From Amycolatopsis thermophila (lineage in GTDB: Bacteria; Actinomycetota; Actinomycetes; Mycobacteriales; Pseudonocardiaceae), in assembly GCF_030814215.1 (NCBI RefSeq), contig NZ_JAUSUT010000001.1, positions 3,348,001 to 3,412,000 on the forward strand: DNA of 64,000 nucleotides. Direction: 5' to 3'. The notes beneath the pieces are model-generated. The model saw nothing but the letters and a program-made list of their open reading frames with translations. It made no database searches and had not been told where the DNA came from. Below, one piece after another: positions 19,269 through 28,800 of the stretch; within the stretch, counting starts at the first letter, position 1; every line of letters starts with the position of its first letter. The position numbers were made by a program, and so were the translations under genes.

Positions 19269-22200
19269 GCAACCCGCTGGTGGCGCAGGCCCAGTCGACG
19301 ACGACCGGGGTCACCGGGATCGGCATCCTGGAGTCCGCGCAGGACCTGTCCAACGGGGTGAAGGACGGTTCCTGGGTCGAGGGCGGTCTGGGTGCGCTCG
19401 GCGTGGGGCTGGAAGTCCTGTCGATGGTGATCGACCCGCTGGGCACCCTCGCGCAGTACGGGGTCGCGTGGTTGATCGAGCACGTGCGGCCGTTGAAGGA
19501 GGCGCTGGACTGGCTGGCGGGGGACCCGCCGGTGATCCAGTCGTTCTCCGACACCTGGGCCAACGTCGCCGCCGAGGTGGGCGCGATCGCGGGGGACCTG
19601 AAGAACGAGGTCGAGGGCGGCACGGCGGGCTGGTCGGGCGAGGCCGCGGACACCTACCGGGAGAACGGGGCGTCGCAGGCGGAGGCGATCGCGGGAGCGG
19701 CGTCGCTGGCGGACGGGATATCCGCCGGCGTGATGATCATGGGCACGGTGGTGGGGTTCGTGCGCGAGATGGTGCGCGACATCGTGGCCGAGCTGGTGGG
19801 GAAGCTCATCACGTGGGCGCTGGAGGCGGCGTGCACGCTCGGGTTCGCGACGCCGTTGATCGCGGCGCAGGCGACGACGGCGATTTCGTCGGCGGTGACG
19901 CGGATTTCGGATTTCATCCGGAAGCTGGTCAAGACGGTCGGGAACGTGTCGCCGCGGATCGGCCGGATCATCGAGAAGCTGGATGAGATCGTCCAGGCGC
20001 TGCGCAAGCTGGGGCGCAAGTTCGGCGGCGGCGACGGCACCAGCCCGTCGGCCGCGCACGGTGGCGGCGGGAAGGTCGACACCCCGGAGCTGAACAGCCC
20101 GCACACCCCCGACACCCCCGACGGCGTGGACGGCACCCCGGGCACCAGCCGTTCCGGCGGCGACGGTCCGGCCTCGGCCAGGGACTCGGCGGAGGACCCG
20201 CGCAAGTCCGGCCAGGACGAGGACTCGACCTGCACGAACGGTGACCCGATCAACGTCTTCACCGGCGAGGTGATCCTGCCCCAGGTGGACGTCGACCTCC
20301 CGGCGGTGCTGCCGTTGACCGTCCGGCGGCGGCACGCCTCGGCGTACCGGCTCGGCCGCTGGTTCGGGCGGACGTGGGCGTCGACGTTCGACCAGCGCCT
20401 CGAGATCGAGGACGACGGCATCTACTTCGTCACCGAGGACGGCCGCGTCCTGGTCTACCCGCATCCCGTGCGGGACGGCCAGCCCGTACTCCCGGTCGAA
20501 GGCGCCCGCTGGCCGCTCGTCCGCACCGGGGACGAGTACGTCGTCACCCACCGGCAGAAGCGTGAGCGGTACACCTTCGGGCCCGTCCCGGGTGTGCCGG
20601 CCGGCGAGCTGCCCCTGCGCTCGGTCGTGGGCCGGACCGGGCAACGGCTGGACATCGACTACGACAACGGCGTCCCCAGCGAGCTCCGGCACTCCGGGAA
20701 CTACCGGGTGGCGATCAGCGCGGAAGGCGGCCGGATCACCGCGCTGACCCTCCGCGGCGCGGACGGCGCGGCGGACGTCCCGCTGCTCCGGTACGCCTAC
20801 GACGACGAGGGTCGCCTCACCCAGGTCTTCAACTCGTCGAACCGGCCGCTGACGTTCACCTACGACCGTTCGGGACGCATCACGCGGTGGGTGGACCGCA
20901 ACGGCGAGTGGTACGGCTTCCACCACGACGCCCTGGGCCGGTGCGTGCGGACCGAGGGCTCCGGCGGGGCGCACACCGGGACGCTGCGCATCGACCAGGA
21001 CTCCCTCGTCTCGGTCTGGACCGACGCCGAGGGGCACGAGACGACCTACCGGTTCAACGAGCTGCGGCAGATCGTCGAGGAGATCGACGCGCTCGGCGGG
21101 AGCACGCGGTCGGAGTGGGACCGGTACGACCGGCTGCTGTCCCGGACGGATCCACTCGGCCGCACCACGACGTACACCTACGACGAGTCCGGCAACCTGG
21201 TGACCCTGACCCGCCCGGACGGCACGCAGCGGCTGTTCAGCTACGACCGCGACAACCAGCTGGTCGCCACCGTCGAGCCGACGGGCGCTGTGACGCGGCG
21301 GGCCTACGACGAGGCCGGGAACCTCGTCGCGGTCACCGATCCGGCGGGCGCGGTGACCCGGTACCGGTACGACGACCGCCACCACCTGGCCGCGATCGTC
21401 GATCCCCTGGGCGGGGTGTACCGCGTGGACACGAACGACGCCGGCCTGCCCCTCGCCGTGACCGGTCCCGACGGCGCCGTGAACCTGTTCGGACGCGACC
21501 AGTTCGGCCGGATCCGGTCCCGGACCGACCCGTCGGGGGCCACGACCACCTACACCTGGACCGTCGAAGGCCTGCTGCTGTCGCGCACCGGTCCGGACGG
21601 CACCGTCGAGCGCTGGCAGTACGACGGCGAAGGCAACCAGACCGCCGAGGCGGGTGCCGCGGGCGAGGTGACCCACGTCGTCAGCACCCACTTCGACCTG
21701 CCGTCCGTGGTCTCGACGCCGGACGGGAACCGCCTCGAGTACACCTACGACGAGAAGATGCGCCCGGTCGTCGTGCGCAATGCGGCGGGCTCGGAATGGC
21801 GGTACGTCTACGACGCCGTCGGCAACCTCGTTCGCGAGACCGACTTCAACGGCCGGACCCTCTTCTACACCTACGACGCGGCGGGGCAGGTGGTGTCGCG
21901 GACGAACGGCACCGGCGAAACCACGCGGTACCGCCACGACCTCGTGGGGAATCTCGTCGAGCGGCAGACGGGGGACGCGCCGCCCGCCCGGTTCACCTAC
22001 GACGCGGCCGGACGTCTGGTCCGCGCCGTGAACGCCGATGCCGACGTGCGCTTCCAGCGCGACGTAACCGGGCGCGTCGTGGCCGAAACGATCAACGGCC
22101 GCACCGTCGAGTCCCGCTACGACGTGCTCGGCAGGCCGGTGTACCAGCGCACTCCCACCGGCGCGGAGAGCCGGTGGAGCTACGACGCGGGTGGCCGTCC

Positions 22201-23719
22201 GGCCGTCCTGAGCGCCGCCGGCCGGACCATGAGCTTCCGCTACGACATCGCGGGCCGGGAAGTGGAGCGGTCGCTCGACACCGGGGTTTCCCTGGCCCAG
22301 GAGTGGGATGCGGGCAACCGCCTCCTCGCGCAGACGCTGTCCGCGGTGTCGTCGGCGGCTCCGTCGGTCCGGCGGATCCAGCACCGCGCCTACTCCTACC
22401 GCGCGGACGACCAGCCGGTGTCGATCGCGGAGCAGATCGGGGGCCTTCGCGAGTTCGACCTCGACCCGGCCGGACGGGTCGTCGGCGTCCGCGGCGCAGG
22501 CTGGGCGGAGCACTACGACTACGACCGCGTGGGCAACCTCCGGTCCGCGCACAACCCGGGCGATCCCGAAGCGAGCGGCCCACGTCAGGTCAGCGGCACG
22601 TTGACGGTCGCCGCGGGCAACGTGCGGTACGCCTACGACCGTCAGGGGCGCATGGTGCTCCGGCAGCGGAAGCGGTTGTCCGCGAAACCGGACAACTGGC
22701 ACTTCAGCTGGGACGGCGAAGACCGGCTGGCCGGTGTCGTCACCCCCGACGGGACGCGGTGGCGGTACGCCTACGACGCGCTGGGACGCCGCATCAGCAA
22801 GCAACGCCTCGCCGAGGACGGCCGGACCGTGGCCGAGCAGACCGATTTCGTCTGGGACGACACGGTCCTGGTGGAACAGATCGAATCCGCCGGCCGGACC
22901 AGGGCGTGGCACCGGCTGCCGGACACGCTGCAGCCGGTGAGCCAGACCGAGCGGGTCTGGAACACCCAGGACCAGGCCTGGGTCGACCGCGAGTTCTACG
23001 GCATCGTGACCGATCTGATCGGCACCCCGACCGAGCTGGTCGACCCGGACGGCAACCTGGCCTGGCGCGCGAGCAGGACGGTCTGGGGCCAGGTCGCCGG
23101 GATCGGAACCGCGGACACCCCGTTGCGGTTCCCCGGTCAGTACCACGACCCGGAGAGCGGTCTCGACTACAACTACCACCGCTACTACGTGCCCGAGCTC
23201 GGGCGGTACGCGAGCCAGGACCCGCTCGGCCTGGTCGCGGGGCCCAACCCGCAGGCGTACGTGCCGAACCCGATGACGTGGCTCGACCCGCTGGGGCTGG
23301 TGCCGTGCCGCGACTGCGACGCCCAGAAGGAAGAGCTGCCCAAGGGCGACAACCGGTGGTTCGACCAGCGGCGCGAAGCGTTCAACGCCGCGCGCGACCG
23401 GGCCGGCATCCCGAACAGCGCGTCACCGGTCCGGCAGTGGACGGTGGGCGACAACCCGGCCCTGCAGGGCCGCGGCAACTACCACTACGACGGCGCGCCT
23501 GGCGCGCACGGCCGCTACTACGAGTACGAGACGCCGAACGGGCCGCGGGTGATCGCGGAGCACACCAACGACCCGCGTGCGCCGCACCCGCACTTCCACG
23601 CCTACCAGCCGAAGGCGGGCCACGACGGGGTGGTGATCGGTGAGAAGTACGACCGGGTCGACGGTCCGCACCACTACTACTATGGTGCGCATGCTCCGAG
23701 CTGGCCGGCGGGTGACTGA
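19265..23719 (+). CDS. RHS-repeat polymorphic toxin with C-terminal HNH/EndoVII-like nuclease
   Basis: This 1484-residue effector has several parts. Residues 1-300 form a helical N-terminal region resembling WXG100/LXG-type export domains, with a hydrophobic stretch near 150-210. Near 327 the DUF6531-like start DPINVFTGEVILP opens the shell. About 30 YD/RHS repeats (YDxxGxL, YDAxGR) fill roughly 490-1240. The RHS core TDLIGTPTELVDPDG...RFPGQYHDPESGLDYNYHRYY follows, with the usual end motif DPLGL near 1341. The last 140 residues are a separate module: RREAFNAARDRAGIPNSASPV, then EHTNDPRAPHPHFHAY, whose E-H-H-H pattern suggests an HNH/EndoVII nuclease of the EHHH type. The RHS shell would encase and release this toxin. 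Immunity would be the next gene. Confidence 0.85.
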   Translation: MSNPLVAQAQSTTTGVTGIGILESAQDLSNGVKDGSWVEGGLGALGVGLEVLSMVIDPLGTLAQYGVAWLIEHVRPLKEALDWLAGDPPVIQSFSDTWANVAAEVGAIAGDLKNEVEGGTAGWSGEAADTYRENGASQAEAIAGAASLADGISAGVMIMGTVVGFVREMVRDIVAELVGKLITWALEAACTLGFATPLIAAQATTAISSAVTRISDFIRKLVKTVGNVSPRIGRIIEKLDEIVQALRKLGRKFGGGDGTSPSAAHGGGGKVDTPELNSPHTPDTPDGVDGTPGTSRSGGDGPASARDSAEDPRKSGQDEDSTCTNGDPINVFTGEVILPQVDVDLPAVLPLTVRRRHASAYRLGRWFGRTWASTFDQRLEIEDDGIYFVTEDGRVLVYPHPVRDGQPVLPVEGARWPLVRTGDEYVVTHRQKRERYTFGPVPGVPAGELPLRSVVGRTGQRLDIDYDNGVPSELRHSGNYRVAISAEGGRITALTLRGADGAADVPLLRYAYDDEGRLTQVFNSSNRPLTFTYDRSGRITRWVDRNGEWYGFHHDALGRCVRTEGSGGAHTGTLRIDQDSLVSVWTDAEGHETTYRFNELRQIVEEIDALGGSTRSEWDRYDRLLSRTDPLGRTTTYTYDESGNLVTLTRPDGTQRLFSYDRDNQLVATVEPTGAVTRRAYDEAGNLVAVTDPAGAVTRYRYDDRHHLAAIVDPLGGVYRVDTNDAGLPLAVTGPDGAVNLFGRDQFGRIRSRTDPSGATTTYTWTVEGLLLSRTGPDGTVERWQYDGEGNQTAEAGAAGEVTHVVSTHFDLPSVVSTPDGNRLEYTYDEKMRPVVVRNAAGSEWRYVYDAVGNLVRETDFNGRTLFYTYDAAGQVVSRTNGTGETTRYRHDLVGNLVERQTGDAPPARFTYDAAGRLVRAVNADADVRFQRDVTGRVVAETINGRTVESRYDVLGRPVYQRTPTGAESRWSYDAGGRPAVLSAAGRTMSFRYDIAGREVERSLDTGVSLAQEWDAGNRLLAQTLSAVSSAAPSVRRIQHRAYSYRADDQPVSIAEQIGGLREFDLDPAGRVVGVRGAGWAEHYDYDRVGNLRSAHNPGDPEASGPRQVSGTLTVAAGNVRYAYDRQGRMVLRQRKRLSAKPDNWHFSWDGEDRLAGVVTPDGTRWRYAYDALGRRISKQRLAEDGRTVAEQTDFVWDDTVLVEQIESAGRTRAWHRLPDTLQPVSQTERVWNTQDQAWVDREFYGIVTDLIGTPTELVDPDGNLAWRASRTVWGQVAGIGTADTPLRFPGQYHDPESGLDYNYHRYYVPELGRYASQDPLGLVAGPNPQAYVPNPMTWLDPLGLVPCRDCDAQKEELPKGDNRWFDQRREAFNAARDRAGIPNSASPVRQWTVGDNPALQGRGNYHYDGAPGAHGRYYEYETPNGPRVIAEHTNDPRAPHPHFHAYQPKAGHDGVVIGEKYDRVDGPHHYYYGAHAPSWPAGD

Positions 23720-23722
23720 GCC

Positions 23723-24199
23723 GTGACCCAGTCCGCGCGGGAACGGCGGCTGCGGTTGCTGCAGGCGAAGAAGGCCGAGCAGCTGAAGGACCGTCTGTCC
23801 GCTTTCGACACCGGTGAGTTCGCGCAGTGGCCGGACTTCCCGCAGTGGCTCCGCGACGAGTTCGTCAAGACCCGCCGGACGACCGCCGAGCCGGACTCGG
23901 TGCTGCCCGAGTCGGCGGACGACCCGGAGATCCGCGCCTGGCAGTCGGAGTTCGCGGCCCGGGCCGGGCTCGACGGCCGGCTGTACGTGCTCACCGGTGT
24001 GGACGACTTCCCGTGGCTCTACTGCGCGGCCCGGGACGACCGCTGGGCCGGGGAGATCGCCGCGGTGCTGGGGTACGGCTGGACGGCGATCGGCGCCGGC
24101 AAGGACCGCCTCGTGGTGTTCTACGAGGAGGAGTACGAGTACCAGGCGTTCCTGGTGGCGCCCGGGCACCTCCGGGACAGCGACGGCCGCCTGCTGTAG
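23723..24199 (+). CDS. Candidate immunity protein for the RHS toxin
   Basis: This 158-residue soluble protein starts with GTG only 3 bp after the toxin stop. It has a basic helical N-terminus (RERRLRLLQAKKAEQLKDRL) and an acidic, aromatic C-terminal half (VFYEEEYEYQAFLVAPGHL), as many immunity proteins have. I recognise no family. The role is inferred from position: polymorphic toxin genes are nearly always followed by a cognate inhibitor. It could instead be a structural partner of the toxin. Confidence 0.7.
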   Translation: MTQSARERRLRLLQAKKAEQLKDRLSAFDTGEFAQWPDFPQWLRDEFVKTRRTTAEPDSVLPESADDPEIRAWQSEFAARAGLDGRLYVLTGVDDFPWLYCAARDDRWAGEIAAVLGYGWTAIGAGKDRLVVFYEEEYEYQAFLVAPGHLRDSDGRLL

Positions 24200-24274
24200 C
24201 CGGGGTCTCACCTGGGGCTCGACGGCCCGGGGAGGCTGCCGTCACACGGGTAGCCTCGTCCTTCGGAGGTGGCG

Positions 24275-25654
24275 ATGGATTCCCCGGCATTGGTGGCCGC
24301 CCTGAGGCGGGTCGTTCCGGCGGACCGGGTGGTCGACGACCCGGCCGTGGTCGAGTCCTACCTGCAGGACCACGCGGAGTGGGCGCCGTACGGGCCAGCC
24401 GCGGCGGTGGTCCGGCCGCGGTCCACCGAAGAGGTGCGCGATGTCGTGCGGTTCGCGGGTGAGCACCGGGTGCCGGTGGTGCCGCGTGGCGCGGGGACGG
24501 GCCTGTCCGGCGGCGCGAACGCCCTCGACGGCTGCCTCGTGATCTCGTTCGAGTCGATGGACTCCGTGCTGGAGATCGACCGCGCCGAACGGCTCGCCGT
24601 CGTGCAGCCGGGCGTGGTCAACGACGACCTGCGGGCGCTGTGCGCCGAGCAGGGGCTGTGGTACCCGCCGGACCCGGCCAGCGCCCCGTGGTCGACCATC
24701 GGCGGGAACGTGGCCACCAACGCGGGCGGCCTGTGCTGCGTCAAATACGGCGTGACCAGGGACTACGTCCTCGCGCTCGAGGTCGTCACCGGGCGCGGTG
24801 ACGTGGTCCGCCTCGGCCGGCGCACCGCCAAGGGCGTGGCCGGGTACGACCTGTGCGGGCTGATGGTCGGCTCCGAGGGGACGCTCGGCGTGATCACCGA
24901 GGTCACCGTCCGGCTGCGGCCGCGGCGCGAGCCCGAGCGCACCGTCGCCGGGTACTTCGACTCGGTGATCGCGGCGGGCGAGGCCGTCAGCGCGGTGTCC
25001 GCGTCCGGGGTCATACCGTCGGCGCTGGAACTGGTCGACAGGCACTGCCTGGAGGCGGTGGACGCCTGGAAGAACATGGGACTGTCCACCGAGGCGAACG
25101 TCGTCCTGCTGGGCCGCGTCGACACCCCGGGGCATGCGGGCGAGGAGGAGGCCCGGACCATCCTGCGGTGCTTCGAGCGGGCCGGCGCGTCCTGGGCGGC
25201 GGTGTCCACGGACGAGCAGGAGGCCGAGGCCCTGTTCGACGCCCGCCGCCTGGCCTACCCGGCGCTGGAACGGCTGGGCCCGGTGCTGACCGAGGACGTC
25301 TGCGTGCCGCGTGCGCTGGTGCCGGAGATGCTGGCCCGCATCGAGAAGGCGGCGGCCGCGCACGACACGCTGATCGCGAACATCGCCCACGCCGGCGACG
25401 GGAACCTGCACCCCCTGCTGATCACACCCATCGGCGACGACGCCGCCCGGCGTCGGGCGCAGGCCGCGTTCGAGGACATCATCGCCGACGCCGTCGAGCT
25501 GGGCGGCACGGTGACCGGGGAGCACGGCATCGGCCTGCTCAAGCGCGGCGGGCTGCGGCGCGAGGTGAGCGCGGAGGTGCTGGAGATGCACCGCGCGGTG
25601 AAGGGTGCGCTCGACCCGCTGGGGATCCTGAACCCGGGCAAGGTCTTCGTCTAG
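24275..25654 (+). CDS. GlcD/D-lactate dehydrogenase-type FAD-linked oxidase
   Basis: This 459-residue protein has an N-terminal FAD-binding PCMH domain (RPRSTEEVRDVVRFAGEHRVPVVPRGAGTGLSGGA, and the second motif IGGNVATNAGGL) and a C-terminal FAD-oxidase domain ending in the typical GEHGIGLLKR and DPLGILNPGKVF. Enzymes of this type oxidise 2-hydroxy acids such as glycolate or D-lactate. No GlcE/GlcF Fe-S partners are near, favouring a stand-alone D-2-hydroxyacid dehydrogenase. The ATG at 24275 follows GGAGG by 5 nt. Confidence 0.85.
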   Translation: MDSPALVAALRRVVPADRVVDDPAVVESYLQDHAEWAPYGPAAAVVRPRSTEEVRDVVRFAGEHRVPVVPRGAGTGLSGGANALDGCLVISFESMDSVLEIDRAERLAVVQPGVVNDDLRALCAEQGLWYPPDPASAPWSTIGGNVATNAGGLCCVKYGVTRDYVLALEVVTGRGDVVRLGRRTAKGVAGYDLCGLMVGSEGTLGVITEVTVRLRPRREPERTVAGYFDSVIAAGEAVSAVSASGVIPSALELVDRHCLEAVDAWKNMGLSTEANVVLLGRVDTPGHAGEEEARTILRCFERAGASWAAVSTDEQEAEALFDARRLAYPALERLGPVLTEDVCVPRALVPEMLARIEKAAAAHDTLIANIAHAGDGNLHPLLITPIGDDAARRRAQAAFEDIIADAVELGGTVTGEHGIGLLKRGGLRREVSAEVLEMHRAVKGALDPLGILNPGKVFV

Positions 25655-25659
25655 CGGTG

Positions 25660-25800
25660 GTGGCGGGTCATGAGGAGTTCCCCCGTGCCCGCCGCTGGAC
25701 CAGCGAAGAAGCCCTGGCGATCTGGAACATCCACCACAACTACCGCCGGCCACACACTGCCGCCGGAAACCAGCCGCCAGCATCCGCCGCGCGGCGCGTT
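25660..25800 (+). pseudogene. IS481-type transposase C-terminal remnant
   Basis: In one frame this stretch reads RRWTSEEALAIWNIHHNY followed by RRPHTAAGNQPPASAARR. This matches the end of IS481/IS3-group integrase-core transposases, whose last conserved Glu lies in the EEAL helix ahead of the YNYHRPHTALGGQPPAS-type tail. Nothing of the rest of the element is present: the fragment is wedged between the stop of the FAD oxidase and the end of the convergent ABC exporter. It is a decayed trace of an insertion sequence. Confidence 0.75.
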
Positions 25801-25805
25801 CCCGG

Positions 25806-28800
25806 CTACGCGCCCGTTTTCCACAGCCGGGCGTAGTGGCCGTCCGCGGCGAGGAGTTCCTCGTGGGTGCCCTGCTCGACGATGCGGCCGTGGTCGAGCA
25901 CCACGATCCGGTCGGCGCGCGCCGCCGTCGCGAGGCGGTGGGCCACCACGAAGGTCGTGCGGCGCTTGGCGACCGTCTCGGTCGCGGCCAGCACCGCCGC
26001 CTCCGTCGACGGATCCAGCGCGGCCGTCGCCTCGTCGAGCAGCAGCACGTCCGGGTCCACCAGCTCCGCCCGGGCCAGTGCGACGAGCTGGCGCTGGCCC
26101 GCCGACAGCGATCGTCCGCGTTCGCCGACCGGCTGGCGGAAACCCTGCGGCATGGCGGCCACCGCGTCGAGAGCGCCCACCGCCCGCACCGCGGCCTCGA
26201 CCTCCGCGTCGCTCGCGGACGGCGCGCCGTAGCGGACGTTGTCGGCCACCGTGCCGGAGAACAGGTGCGCCTCCTGCGGCACCACGCCCATCCGCCGGTG
26301 CAGCCCGGCCAGGTCGTAGTCCCGCACGTCCACCCCGTCGATGCTCACCTTGCCGCTCGTCGCGTCGTAGAACCGAGCCGCCAGCTTGACCACAGTGGAC
26401 TTCCCGGCTCCCGTCGCCCCGACCAGCGCCACCGTCTCACCGGGCGACACCTTGAGCGAAACATCGGTCAGCGCCAGGGAATCCGTGCCCGCGTAGGAGA
26501 AGTCGACCGCGTCGAACGCGACGTCGCCGCGCAGGCGTTCGGGCACCGGGACCGGGTCCGCGGGCGGCGGCACCGACGTCGGCGTCCGCAGCAGGTCGCC
26601 GATCCGCCGCAGGCCGACCTTCGCCTGCTGGTAGCCGTCGAACACCGACGACAGCTGCTGGATCGGCGAGAAGAACAGGTTCAGGTACAGCAGGAACCCG
26701 AGCAGCACACCGACCGCGAGCGTGCCGTTCGCGACCCGGTTCGCGCCCGCCACCAGCACGACCGCTTCCGCGATACCGGAAAGCAGTGTCACGAAAGGGA
26801 AGTAGGTCGCGACGTAGCGCTGCGCCCGCAGCCGTGACCGGCGGTAGGCGTCGCTGCGGGAGGCGAACACCTCGGCGGACCGCTCCTCGCGGCGGTAGGC
26901 CTGCGCCACCCGCAACCCGCTCACGTTCTCCTGCATGTCGGCGTTGACGACGCTGACCTTCTCCCGCGCCTCGGTGTAGGCCGCGCTCGACAGGCGCCGG
27001 AAGATCACCGTCGCGATCACCAGCACCGGCATCACCGACAACGCGTACAACGCCAGCGAAACGTCCGTCACGAGCAACGCGGCCGTGATGCCGACCAGCG
27101 TCAGCGCGCTGATCACGGCCTGCGCCAGACCGGTCTGCAAGAAGGTCGACAACGCGTCCACATCGGTCGTCATCCGCGTCATGATCTTGCCGGACAGTTC
27201 GCGCTCGTAGTAGTCAAGCCCGAGCCGCTGCAGCTGCGCGTAGCTGCGGACCCGCAGCGAGTACAGCACGGTCTCGCCGGCTCGCGCGGTGATCCGGGTC
27301 TGCGCCGCGATCACGAACCAGTCCGCCACGATGATCGCCGCCCCGATGCCGGCGGTCAGCCACACCACCCACGTCAGCCCGGTGCGGACACCGTGGTCGA
27401 CGCCCTGCTGGTACAGGGCGGGCAACGCGATCGAGGCCGCCGCGTCCAGACCGACCAGCAGGATCGCGGTGATCAGCAGCGCGCGCACCGGCCGCAGCGC
27501 GGACCCGAGCCGGAACCGCGGATCGGGCTCGGTGGCCGACCGCGGGTCCAGCTCGGGCCGGTCCGTGGCCGGTGGCAGCTTGCGGACGCCCTCCAGCAGC
27601 TCGGGTGTCGGCGGGGCGGCCAGGGCACTGCCGGCGCCCATGCCACCACCGCCCGGCACGGGCGCGGGAGCGTTGCGCTGCTGGGCCGCCTCGGCCATCT
27701 CGTCGACCGCGTCCCGGTCGCCGGTGTCCGGCCACAGCGCGGGTGTGGTCCCGGTCTCCGGGCTGGTCACGCAGTCGCGCTTGTGGACCTGCTCGACGCC
27801 CTCACCGGGGCCGGCGGTCAGCTCGCGGAACAGTTCGCACCGCTCCTCCAGTTCGGCCGCGGTGCCGACGTCCACCACGCGCCCGGCGTCGAGCACCGCG
27901 ATCCGGTCGGCCAGCGACAGCGTGGACTTGCGGTGCGCGATCAGCAGCGTGGTGCGGGTCGCGGTGACCGAGCGCAGCGTCTCGTAGATGGCGGCCTCGG
28001 TGACCGTGTCCACGGCGGACGTCGCGTCGTCCAGGATCAGCACCCGCGGATCGGTCAGCAGCGCCCGCGCCAGGCCGAGCCGCTGCCGTTGACCACCTGA
28101 GAGGGTCAGGCCCCGTTCACCGACCTCGGTGTCGTAGCCGTCCGGCAGCGCGGAGATGAAGTCGTGCGCCTCGGCCGCCTTGGCCGCGGCGATCACCTCC
28201 TCGTCGCCGGCGTCCGGGCGGCCGTAGGCGATGTTGTCGCGGATCGACGTGGAGAACAGGAACGCCTCCTCGAACACCACGCCGATCGCGCGGCGCAGGT
28301 CGGCCAGCCGGACGTCCCGCACGTCGCGGTCACCGATCCGCACGCTGCCCGAGTGCGCGTCGTAGAAGCGGGGCAGCAGCAGCGAAATCGTCGACTTGCC
28401 CGAGCCCGCCGTGCCGACCAGCGCCAGCGTCTCCCCGGGTTCGGCGCGCAGGCTCAGCCCGTCCAGCACCGGTTCCGACCGCGTGTAGCCGAAGCGGACG
28501 TCGTCCAGCTCGATGCCCAGGGGACCGTCGGGCAGCGGCTGCGGGTCGGCCGGGTCGGTGACCTCGGGCTGAGCGTCGACCAGCTCGTACACGCGTTCCG
28601 CGCCCGCCCGCGTCAGCTGCGCCTGCACCACCAGCGCCGACATCATCCGCGCCGGGCCGATCAGCCCGGACACGTAGCTGGCGAACGCGAGGAACGTGCC
28701 GAGCGTCACCTGGCCGTTCAGCGCCAGGAGCCCGCCGAACGCCAGCACCGCGACCTGACCGGCCGCGGGCAGCGCGGACGTCGTCGCCGTGGGGATCGCC

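Noticed and set aside
19205..23179. 1324-residue open frame on the - strand opposite the RHS gene
   Set aside because: The RHS repeats of the + strand generate regular antisense codons without stops. The resulting protein is low complexity.
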